Part shown: one piece after another, positions 49,101 to 60,792 of the stretch | Layout of the letters: each line of letters begins with the position of its first letter | Numbering within the stretch: the first letter of the stretch is position 1 | NCBI RefSeq assembly: GCF_029633865.1 | Contig: NC_079213.1 | Span: forward strand, 85,256,303-85,320,302 | Reading direction: 5' to 3' | Length of the DNA: 64,000 bases | DNA from: Lampris incognitus | Taxonomy: Eukaryota > Chordata > Actinopteri > Lampriformes > Lampridae | The notes under the pieces: generated by a model | Database searches by the model: none | Told to the model about the DNA's origin: nothing | What the model saw: only the letters and a program-made list of their open reading frames with translations | Position numbers and translations under genes: made by a program

Positions 49101-52100
49101 CTTGTGATTCCTCCATATCAGAATTCAGGGTTATCTAGTGGGGATCTGGTTAGAATTAAGGGGTCTCAGATGCCCTGTTATTCAGTTATGAGACTGGGCA
49201 GATAACCTGGTCATCTGCTTATTCTGTTTAAGTCTGTGTGTCATTTTTGGGTGTGTGTCTGTATTTTTTTTTTTTTTTTTTTTGTATCGGCCTGTTTAGG
49301 CCATCCTGCCCCAGAAGTGTCAATTTGTCTGTGACATAATTTTCTGTCTGCAAACAGCATCACCTTTTCAAAAGCATCTTTTTATATAAAACTCACAGTG
49401 CTTCAACTGTAGATTCTTAATTGCTTGAATTAAACATTATTGAAAACGATAAATACTACTCTACACATAAGAGGACTTACAAAACAACAAAACTATGGGC
49501 TGTAGATTGACCTTGAAGTCAACATGGCTGGAAGTCTGTAGTTATTTCAAAGACATTAAGTAGGATTAAAGGCCAATACATAAGGTTACTATAAAAAAAA
49601 GACAGGTAATTAATTTCGTCCACCAGTCATGAGTCGAAGATACATCCTAGGATGCACTGGGACACGTCATCAATGTTGTTTCCTGGGGGTCCTCAGGTGT
49701 TTCGGATCTTTCAGCATCATACATCCTCGCTCAGGCGACCCAGCCAGGGTTGATCAGGCCCTGGCTTGTGTCCCAGCAGCACTGGCCCACAGATCACTCC
49801 GTCTGATCCAAAGCCGTCTGGAGGCCCTCTCTGCGGCCTCCATGGTAGACTTGATGGCTTTCCTTTTTGCAGCCCCAGTGATGCCAAGTAGAGTGTAGGC
49901 CGTGCACAGTGAGTGGCCAGCAAAGCCTCTACACCCCACTTCAATGGGCTCACAACGCACCTTCCAGCCTCTCCTCGCCACTGATCCACCAGCTCCTGGT
50001 ACTTGGACCTCTTCCGCTCATTTGCCTCTTCCATCCGGTCTCCCAGGGAACAGTCAGCTCTATAAGGAGCACCTGCTTTGAAGAGGCTGATGATAGCACT
50101 AAGTCTGACCTCAACGAAGTTGTCATAATGTGGTCCGGGAACCTGAGCTACCCCCCCAAGTCGACTTGCAGCTCCCAGTCTGACACAGAGGTGAGGAGAC
50201 CGACTGCTGACCTGGGCTGTGACTGAGGCTGCTCGCCAGCTCTTAAAAGGCAATGTTCCTCTGTCCGCAGGCTTGCTTGTTGTTGGCCACAGCTTTGGAG
50301 ATGGCCTCTGCGACTGTTTTCAGCACCTGGTCATGTCTCCAGTGGTATCGTCCCTCTCCCAGGGCTGATGGGCAGCTGCTGAGGATGTGCTCGAGTGAAC
50401 ATTTTCCAGGGCTTAGAGGACATGATGAAGAATCAATCTTGCCCCAGAGATGGAGATTTGTTGGGCTAGGCAGAACATAATAAACAGCTTTTACTGTGGA
50501 CTTGATCCGCTATGGTTCTGCCTGCCGGATATCTTCCTCTCCAGCGCACCCTCTCACCTTGTCCATGCTCCCTGCTGCTGCTGTATGCCCACCATTCTGC
50601 TGGTCCTTTCCTCCTCTACATGTGCCCGCACCTCCTCCCGGACTAGATAGCATCTGTCCTTGCCATGGGCCTTATCATAGCGAGGTTATGGGATGGCTCC
50701 CAGCCCTGCCCATCCAGTTGCCACTGTGCCCACCAAAGCCCTGTGTGTCAGCCGAGACTCTGCTATCTCCAGGCCTTCCTGGGCTCTCCACTTCCTGCCT
50801 GTCCGCACCATAATGCCTACTGATGCCATCCTAGAGGCCTTGGAATCCCGATAGAGCAGTGCCTGTCTTGTGCAAGAAACCCTGAACTCCTCGTCGAGGC
50901 TGCTGATAGGGAGCTGGAGTTTGTTGCTCCTCCCATACAGTGCTGCACTGCCAAGGCTGTGTGGCAAACCCAGCCATCTTCGGGGGTAGCTACTGATCTT
51001 CCTCTCCAAGGTCTCCACTGTCGACAGGGTTACCTCATAAACCAGCGGAGGCCAGAGGACTCAGGGTAAGATGCCATGTTGGTAAATCCAAGCCTTGAAA
51101 CTGCCAGGTAGGCCAGACTTGTCTACTGCGGTGAGCCATGTCTCAAGCTCCTTGATGGTTGCTTGGATTGCCGCTGCATCCCTAAGGCTACAGTCAAAGA
51201 CTTTGCTTAGACTCTTGACTGATTTTGCGGTAATGGATGGGATTGCAATGCCATCCAAAAAGAAGTGAAATCAGTCCACCCCTTTATCCCTCTTCAACAC
51301 AATGGCTGTGGATTTGGCTGGTTTAAAACTCATCCTGGCCCAGGAGATGAGCTTCTCCAGGCCCTGGAGGATCCATTTACCACCAGGCACCAATGATGTG
51401 GTGACAGTGAAGTCATCCATAAAAGCGCTGATGGGGGATTGCCGAACACCAGACTTGGACAGAGGGCCTCTGAACTCAGTTTCATCTGTCTTGACCACCA
51501 TATTCATGGCAAGGGTGAAGAGTGTCACTGAGATGATACACCCAGTTATATTCCCCTTCTCAAGCCAGTGCCAGACATGTGTTCCCCAGAAGTGACTGAG
51601 CGTGAAGTTCCCATAGTAGTTCAGGATGAGGTCCATGATCTTACTGGGTACATGGTGTCGATCCAGGGTAGTCTCGATCAGCTTGTGGGGTATTGAGCCA
51701 TATGCGTTGGCAAGGTCAAGCCAAAGCACAACTAGGTCACCCTTCCCTTCATGCGCCTTCCTGATCATCTGGGTTATAACTCTGGTGTGTTCTAGGCACC
51801 CTGGAACTCCAGGAATACCTCCTTTCTGTACTGAAGTATTAATGTTAGCATTCTTACGGAGGAAGTCTGTCATCCTTCTTGGATAGGACACTGAAGAAGA
51901 TCTTCTCCTCCACACAGAGGAGTGAGATGGAGCTGAACTGCTCCAGCTTGTTTGAGTTCTCTTCCTTTGGTATCCAGACTCCCTCTGCTTCCTTCCACTG
52001 GTCTGCTACGTTCCCCTGATCCAAATCACCCGCAGAATCTTCTGGAGGATACTGAGGAGCTCTGGGCAGTGCTTGTGCACCCTATCAGGTACTCCACTGG

Positions 52101-55090
52101 GTCTCGGAGCAGAGCTGGCTCTGGCTGCAGTAACCAACTCCTGGATTTCCATCCAGGTGGGCAATGGTATGTCCAAAAGAGCTCTGATGGGCTCTAGCTC
52201 TTGCTCACTATCAGTGTCACTCAGAGTGTTGTGCAGGAAGTGGTCTACCTCTTCTTTAGAGCAGGCAAGACGACTGCTGCACTTATGCCCTAACAGCTGC
52301 CTTGTGTATCCAACTGAATCGGCTATAAACACAGTACACTTCCTGGCTCTCTCTCTCGTCCGTCTCCTGTGCCATTCTGCTCTGCACAGGGTCATGGGCT
52401 TCTTCCTGATGATGTAACAGAGCTCAGCCAGTAGTGGTTTCTCCTCCTCAGTTGCTACCTTGCCAGAGTCCGAAGTGCTTGCCGCAGTTGGTGGATCTTG
52501 TCTGCCCTTCGGTTCATGGTGTATTTGGGTCTGGTGGTCTTGCGCTTTTCAACACCAAAGCTCTCTGCTGCAAAACTGACAATGATGGTGGTTATCATCA
52601 GAAGCCGTTTATCTGCGTGCACTCCCTTTGCTGTCGATTTGATGATTCTGGCTGCGTCCTTGTCAAACTGGCACCTCTCTTGGGAAGTGACGTACTCTTA
52701 CTTATATTTTATGTATTTGTTTTTATTTACTCTCTTTTAATTATATTTCATATGGTCGTTCCTTTTCTGTTTTTATTTGTGTAAAGCACACTGAATTGCC
52801 CTGTGTATGAAATATGCTATATACATAAACTTGCTTGCTTGCTCTCTGTGCTGGCTTGCTAGAGGCCACTTAATCTGACTCTGCTGAACTACTCTGATGG
52901 GAGCCAGAGAGGTTAGCACATGGAGGTTCTGGGCTCTGTGGGGTGTCTCCGGCCAGGCTGCTCCTGTGTGCTGTGCTGCCCCCCCCCCCCCCCCCCGCAC
53001 CAAGCATTTCATTTTGGGCCGTTTAAGTCTAAACTGCAAGAACCCTTTTTTGTTCTTAGGAGGCATAAAGCTTTTCAAAGCAGATAAGAGCCTGGTTGGT
53101 CACCCACAGAGGTAATAAACATTTAGCAACAATCTTTGTTTGTATCACACTTTTTAATACTCTTGCAAGGTCCATCATAATCGAGTAAATAAAATTAAAA
53201 AAATTAAAAATGAAAGGGAATGACAGTTGCAAGTTACAAAAGTAAAGTTAACAGAGGTTTTTCTTCGGACTGCTGTTAAATACCCACCTCACTTGTTAAG
53301 TGTCGTCCATTGCCAAGGAGCCCCTGAGCAAGGCATTTAACTGCAGCCCCTGAGCAAGGCATTTAACTAGTTATTTCTGCATGTAGGAAAAAGATTTTCT
53401 ATTCCATCACAACATTTAATGTTCATACCACTGCAGTTTTAAACTATTAAATTTGATTGACTAATTGTTGAGTTGGAGCCCTTGCTGCTCTTTCAAGCAA
53501 TGTACCCCTTTCTATGGGTCTGACTTGTCAAAGACACCATCTGTCTATAATGAGTGATGGAAACAGAGACCAGGCCTATGAGTGAGTGTTCCTGAGTTGT
53601 CCTCCATGCATGTATGCTCCCCTAATGGCCTCAGAGTGCCTCCCTCCTTTCCATAAGTGGAGGGGAAGCATTAGACCCTAATAGGGTTAGGCAGCTCACC
53701 TTCCTCAGTCTGGACATCACTTAAAGGTGGGGCTGTGAGAGACAGCTCCAGTGTTATTGGGGAGGCAGCTGCTTTATATGAACTCCAGAGTTGGTTGATT
53801 GTCTGTTTTATATGGAGTTTAAAGAGAATGAACTTTAGGATTTTAGACTTAGGTTGTAGACTACTACTTTACTGGAGAAAATATGAAGAATGGCAGTTTA
53901 CCTAATAACCACTTCACTGTACAGGAGAGTATCTTGGTTGTTTTCAATGTTGTCATCAAATATGTGATCAGGAGCATAAAAAACAGGACATTTACAATTT
54001 CCCTTTAGAAATTAATGGGAGAAGTGTTTTCAAGTAACCCTCAAAAATGTTTGTGGTGAATCAGGAATGCAAGGGATTTTTAGGGGATTTAAATAATGAC
54101 CCGTTTTCGTATTCTGTCCATCAGCAAATGCTGGATTAGGACACGCTGACTCTGTAAGTAGCAGGGTACCAAGCTGTTCTGAGATTGTCTTAAAATCTTA
54201 TCCTAATCTCATCCTATCTTATCCTTTCTCATCCTTTAAGTTTTTCCTTATTCTCCTTCTTTGTTGCCATGTCAAAGATAAGTTTTTAGGTGTTTTAGAC
54301 TGTTTCAGAATGCAGCAGCTCCAGCGTCTCTTTGAGGCTGACTGAGAGGGAGATGGGTCAGATGACGTTTGCTTTTATGACTTACGGTGTGTCCCCGCAT
54401 GTGACTGGCAGGCTGACTGACTGAATGGCCAGCTGACAAGCTATCTCTATGCATCTTTTTAACAGCTGGATAGCTGCTCACTGCCAGCTGGGAAATGTTT
54501 AGGCTTGGCATGTGATCCACAGAGCAGGACAAAGGGAATGAAAGTTCTAGTGCAATTCTCTGTGTCACTTAGAGAGTTTATGGGCGCTTGTTTGATTGTA
54601 TCGAGTGGCCTTGTTACTACCTGTGTACTGTCATGAATAGACCTAAACAGCATTAGCTGCAGTAATCTTTTCCTCTGGAGAGCTGGTGTAGCTGAGGGGG
54701 GAAAGTGAGAAGCTAGTTGAGGCTCTGGCTGAGTGGATTGGCATGAGCCCCTGGCTGCCTTTTAATGTCTTTAAAAGCTTTTCTGCTTGAGTGCTGCTCA
54801 GCCTCTCTGCTAGCCCAGCTATTCGTCTACTAGACTGTCTATTCCAGGCTCAATGAAAAATGACTCTGGCGTAAAATGGAGTCGACCAGATAATTTCTGT
54901 GGCAAATATATTGCAATATTTTTACTGGTAGATTCTATAAACTATGCCTATAATTTTTTTTGGACTTTGGATTACTACTGTCTATTTTCTAATTATAACA
55001 TTAAGCAACTCTGTGGTAAGGCTACTCTATTCTAGAAATTAGAACCTTAAAAGCTTTGAATTTGTTTCCGTTTATCTGGTGGCTAATGCC

Positions 55091-55127
<37 letters not shown>

Positions 55128-56385
55128 GGGGGGTTGCTGCAGTCTGCCTGGCCAGATTCACACTTAGACATTTTTTGTTTTAATGTGGAAATACATGCGG
55201 AAGACAATTTTATGTTTCTTAATCCTTTGAAGGGTAAGGGGTGTTACTCTGCATCTGTACCTCTTAAGTGTGTGTAGGTGTGTGCACTCGTGTGTGCTGT
55301 ATGGAATGAGAGCCCGTGGTCTGGTCACTGTTTAAGGTCATTGGCTGCCCATGTTTGCTCAGTGTCTTTGCTCTGAGGATGCAGCTCAGCTCAGCCTTGC
55401 CTTGTCCTCCTAGTATACCAACCCTAAAGCATCTGGGGGGGGGGGGCTTTTTCTCCCCAATTGTTCTTGGCCAATTACCCCACTCTTCACATCCGGCTTC
55501 CCACCCGCAGACACGGTCAGTTGTGTCTGTAGAGACGTCCGACCAAGCCGGAGGTAACACAGGGATTTGAACTGCCGACCCCCCGTGTTAGTAGGCAACG
55601 GAATAGACCGCTACGCTACCCGGGCGCCCAGCATCTGTGTTCAAAACAAGACTAGGAACCAAATACTGACACATAAGTTGCTCCTATGCTCTATGATGGA
55701 ACATCAGAGAACACTTTTTTCCATTTATGTGACTTTTCTAGGGAGAATGCCACAATTCTTTTTAGCTGTTGCCAATTCTAGATTGTGCCTCCACTCTTGT
55801 TTTTTGAACATAGATTTTCAATGATGACAAGCCAGCCAGGGCAGCAACACAAGACAACTAGATAGTTTAAGGAATTTCTCTTTTGTTAGATTGCTTGTTA
55901 TCTGACTCTGGATTGTTAAGCCTTTAACATGGACAGTGGCGCTGATGTGAAGCACGGCTCTTACACAGACCCTGGTGCTGTACATGTGGTCAGATCTCCC
56001 TTATGGAAAATCTCCAGCCTGCTAAATGTGACGAGCTACAAGCCAGGTCAATGTAGTGCTTTGAATCCAAAAAATGGGACACAACTAGGACTTTGAATAT
56101 TGCCTGTAAGCACAGAAACTAGTTACATTGTGCAGATGAGAAAACGAGTTCTGTCGTATCTTGGCTTGCTGTATTCAGACTTCTGTTCTGGTGTTGTTTG
56201 TATGGAACAGTAGGGTTATGGTGCTGATGGAGGCTGACAGCCATGTGGAAAACATTGGTCACTGAGGTGTGCCCTGTGTGCTTCTCCCCACAGCCAGGGA
56301 TGCAGACGAGCGGGAAAAGTGGATCCACGCCTTAGAGGGAACTATCCTCCGACACACCCTCCAGCTCAGGGTAAGTCAACATTAC

Positions 56386-56479
<94 letters not shown>

Positions 56480-59400
56480 CAGTATAGTATGTTTGTCTTT
56501 TTTGTACAAACACTGACAAACATCTAGTCTGCTTTTTAAGTCAAGTTTTTGAGTATGTTGACAATTCAGAGTTGTGACCAAGTCACTGTTATGCAAGTCA
56601 TAAGTAAGTCTCAAGTCTTAACCTTTGAGTCTCAAGTCAAGTCCCAAGTCATGAAGGGCAAGTCTCAAGTGAAGTCCCAAGTCACCGAGCTCAGGTCAAG
56701 TCAAGTCACAAGTCCCTAATTTCAGGTATCAAGTCATCAAGTCTCAAATGTAGGGTGTTTTATACCAATTTAACACATTTTTTTTAAATTCAGGTAATAT
56801 TAAATTGTTTCATTACAATAGTACATAAATAAACCACAGATAATGTTAGAAATAATTGTTATTTTATTGTGTTCAAATTTGGACAACAGTTGGATTTTGT
56901 TTTACATTTAAGAAATAATAAAAGGCACACTCTAAATCACAAATGAGCGCACAACTCTTAATAACTATACAAAACATATTGATCATTCCAATACACAATA
57001 AACAAACACTCTCTCTGCTTGTCTAGTTCGACCTACAATTCATTGCACTTGCAAAATATGAAGTTGTCTAGGACTTTATCGCCTCCCTCCAAAGCCACTC
57101 CTCCAAAACACGCAAACACGCACTGCCTGACTAGCCTACTGCTGGAGATAGGTTGACAGGCAGGTAGGCCATCCAATCATTATAACTGGACACCTTAAAA
57201 TGATTGGATGGGTTTATAATGGTCCTGCGACTTCCACAGATTACTCTTTTTATTTTTTAAATTTAGTGTCAGAGCATTTTATTTATTGATTCCTGTCGGG
57301 ATGTAAAGAGAATTGCAAAAAATATAAAAAAAGTGCTTCTGAAAAAAATCGCCTTCCCTACCTTTAATTATTTGACTCCCTAGATTAGTGGAATCAGGGG
57401 TGCTGTTGGTGTAATTCAATAAATACATGGGCTGTGTGTGACAAAAGGCACACCCTACTTATGTACGCTTATTAAGTACCGATGTACGTGACGATGTGTA
57501 CTTAATAAGTGTACATTAAAATATATAGGGGTGCGTTTTTGGTCACAGCCATGGAGGTTTTAGAACCACTGGACTAGACACAAGGGAGTATTTCACAAAG
57601 CTTGCTAACTGAGTATGACGCCTGACATCTGCGCAAAGTAAACCCTGGAAACCTTTCAGATCTGGAACATGGATTGAAGTAAAAAGAGCTGTTACGGGGT
57701 TCACTCTGCGCAGAAGTGAGGCTTACTTAGTTAGCCAGCTTTGTGAAATAACCTACTACCCCATGGCTCTAATCTAAGCCTATGCTTAGTAGGCTATGTT
57801 TCATATTGGGTGCAGTGCACTGTGTGTCATGCTCTGAGCATTATTTCAATTGCCATTGTGCCATACAAAAAGTGTTGTAATATAGGAAATTATAGGTATT
57901 AATTTTGGTTTCATGAAACAAGTAAATGTATTTATAAATGTTTATAATTCAATGGAGAAAAATCTTTCCAAAGATAGTGTATAACTAGATTAATTTGAAT
58001 CATGGAGATACTTTAATATTTTTTATTTATTTGTTTACTTGACAGGGACAATGCACAATAAATATATTGCACCAGAATTAGCTATAAGCTAATTTGCATC
58101 TGTAGTCCCTCGGCAGGAGTCGTCGGTAGCACATAATTCGGAGCATCAAGTCTAAATGCTCAATTAAAAACAGTGTAAACATAATCACGATTGAATACCA
58201 CTAGTTCAGTGCCCGTTCGGAATGGGCTGATTTTCTCAAGAACCGCATTATATTACGCATATTTAAAACTATATTATATTATAGTATGATACGTGAAACC
58301 ATGCACTGAAACAGTGTTTGATTAGCTAATTATCAGGGGGCAACAGGGGGTATGCTAATTCATTCCGGTGACTGCTACATCGCCCAGACATCGTTTGCCC
58401 ACTGGGCCAACATAATTGAATATTCGCTGTTAGGTGTTCTGAAACAGAACAGTACGTTTAATTTTATTTTTGAGATGAGATTGGGACGATGTTTAGGCGA
58501 TATAGCCTGGCGTATTCCAAACAGGCAGATTGGGTCTGTGTGTGTGTCTGACCACTCACACACTACTGTACCTGTAGGCTAGCAAACAAACTTACTTCTC
58601 TTTGTGGCTTTTCAGATGACGCACAAATTTTGACGTTGTTGAAATCCCATCTGATAATTTTGCTGCACATGTTTTACAAACAGCAGTCCTTTTCTTCCCA
58701 ACAACTTCGAAGTTCTTATAGCCGTAAATAATTATTTTTGGAATCGTTCCAGCAGCTGCACTTGCCATGATTGCAAACTCTCCGCGCTCATGTTGAGTAG
58801 AGCTGACGTTAGTTTTTGAGTAGCATGATGGTACCTCCAATTAGATTTGAGTATTTTTGTTTTCCCGCCCGTCTAAACGTTTGATTGGCCCTACGCGATG
58901 CGTGTGCGTAGGTAATTGTGTGCGCACTGGAAATGAAGAATGATTACAAAATAAAATAAATAAAATACGAGAGAGGTGCATCCCGCATAAACATTGAGAA
59001 AACACTCAAAACAATTCTCTCGAGTCATCCAGCTCAAGTCCAAGTCCAAGTCATAGATGTCAAGTCTCAAGTAATTTTCATTTTGGCAAGTCAAGTCGCA
59101 AGTCATCAAATTTGTGACTCGAGTCGCACTCGAGTCCAAGTCATGTGACTCGAGTCCACAACTGACATCATGATTCGTTGTATAGCCCTAGGCCTATGTC
59201 AGCATCTGTGCTAACAGTTTCCCTATCAACAGTCTACCTCCGGTCTTACAATTCTGACACCTGCAGAGTGTGGATAGTCAACTAGATGTTAATGTGTAAT
59301 AGATGTACTTAGGTAACATTTTTGAATATGTACTGGGAGTAAACGTGACAATGGTGACTAACTGCATCATGATCACATGAGTATCACCTGTCCTTAACTT

Positions 59401-60725
59401 TTGGGCTTTTTATTATGTTGTGCTGACTAAATTTTCACTCGTTTCATAAATCAACTTTAAACTAAGCAAAGCCATTTATAACCAAAGAAAAAAAGGTGAC
59501 AACATTCAGCCTAAGTTGTGGCTTTATACCAACAAAACCCATTATTAACCCAAAATAAATGGATGACAACATTCAGCCAATGTTGCAGTGCTTGTGTGCG
59601 TTGCACACTATTTGTGTACACTATTGGCCGGGTCACATGGAAGTCTCTTTGTAAGTTTCTTTGGATAAACACGTCTGTTAATTATGAATTATATAATTAA
59701 GTAAATGGAAATGCACCATCTTGATTCAGTATCTATACTTCCCATAATTCCAGGGGTGTAAAAAAGCATTTTGATACAGCTCAGGTGAAAAATTGATCTA
59801 AAGTGCATCTCTTCTCTTTTTAAAGTAGTTTGGCTTTTAGGGCCTTACCCTACAATAGTTGCTGTCATCAGTGCTGTGTAGGTTAAAGCTAACATCAAAC
59901 AACATTCAGAGTGTATCTTGCTTCCGTAATGTGATATCATCTCTAGTACAACAGGATATCAGGGAGGGATAAACCGTAGGGAGGGATGCAATTTGGGAAT
60001 CAGATATTTGATTGGACCCTACCAAACATTTTATGATATTATATGTTGGAATGTTGCTCACCCACCTGCCCGGTCTTGGTGACGCAATCTCAAAAACTAA
60101 TGATTTAGAGGAAGGTAAGGTGATCAGATTTTGATGTAAAATGTATTTATATAAAAAAAATTTTAAAAAGCTGATTTTTTTTTTGACACAAGTTGTTGAA
60201 TAGGTATATAATATGACTGTGGAAATGAGCTAACAAGGTTAAAAAGTCAGTTTTCATTTCATGTTGTCTTGAATGGGACTCCCTGATTTCACCAGCTAGT
60301 AAACACAGCAAAGAATTGTCAAAAAGGGGTCATTTATAGGGTAAAAAATAAAAAAGGGAAATGAATTTGAACCTGAAAACATGAGGATATGTTTTGTGGC
60401 CATAACAATAGAGGGCCATAGACAAGGGAGGATGTTGGTGTCATGGTTTGACTGTGGCAGGGACTCCTCAGGCATTGTAATGTGGAATGACAGTGTCAGT
60501 CATCTGTGCTTGATTTAATGATTATTTATTTCAGCTTGTTTGTTGACATGCTTTGTGGAGTTGTTGATAGCAGTTTGGTCTCCATGCTGATGGTATTTCT
60601 GTGTTAAATGGTTGATACCATTGAGGGTACCTCAGACCAGTCTCTTGTCTGGATCTACCCTGCCCTCCAGTTGTTTGTCTTTAGGCTTCCTCCTGTTTTG
60701 TTTTACATCCTCCCCCCATCTTCCA

Positions 60726-60792
<67 letters not shown>

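Larger units (their letters stand above)
49630..52980 (-). mobile_element. Non-LTR retrotransposon remnant, minus strand, clade uncertain
   Basis: Minus-strand frames give a broken protein. 52006-52395: an N-terminal part with [22 protein letters not shown] wording. 51271-51915: reverse transcriptase with [20 protein letters not shown] and an [11 protein letters not shown] catalytic box. 51061-51258 and 50686-51018: thumb-like region ([54 protein letters not shown]). 49717-50253: C-terminus ([20 protein letters not shown] in frame two). Many frameshifts. The catalytic box MDD, not YADD, is intact for the two Asp. An L2-like plus-strand tail at 52690-52835 interrupts the 5' part. I recognise the protein style from fish and marine invertebrates but cannot name the clade. 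Confidence 0.75.
40325..56293. other. osbpl9 intron 3, mobile-element rich
   Basis: A 16-kb intron. It contains a hAT MITE (43236-43479), a perfect hairpin (44217-44248), a minus-strand LINE with two inserts (45310-47580), two further LINE remnants (48290-49095, 49630-52980), a C-run and a partial SINE (55436-55629). Stretches 40325-43235, 43480-45309 (apart from the hairpin) and 53000-55090 show nothing else convincing. Confidence 0.85.
56567..59164 (-). mobile_element. hAT remnant with AAGTC-rich ends and a BED-finger exon
   Basis: The left end CAGAGTTGTGACCAAGTCAC and the inverted right end CAGTTGTGGACTCGAGTCAC are similar, and both subterminal regions are packed with AAGTC/GACTT units (56570-56750 and 59025-59155), a known style of fish hAT ends. 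A BED zinc-finger exon lies at 58596-58840 on the minus strand. No catalytic domain was found downstream. Two smaller inverted-repeat elements and a dispersed-repeat piece (58015-58165) sit inside. No target duplication could be recognised. Confidence 0.65.
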
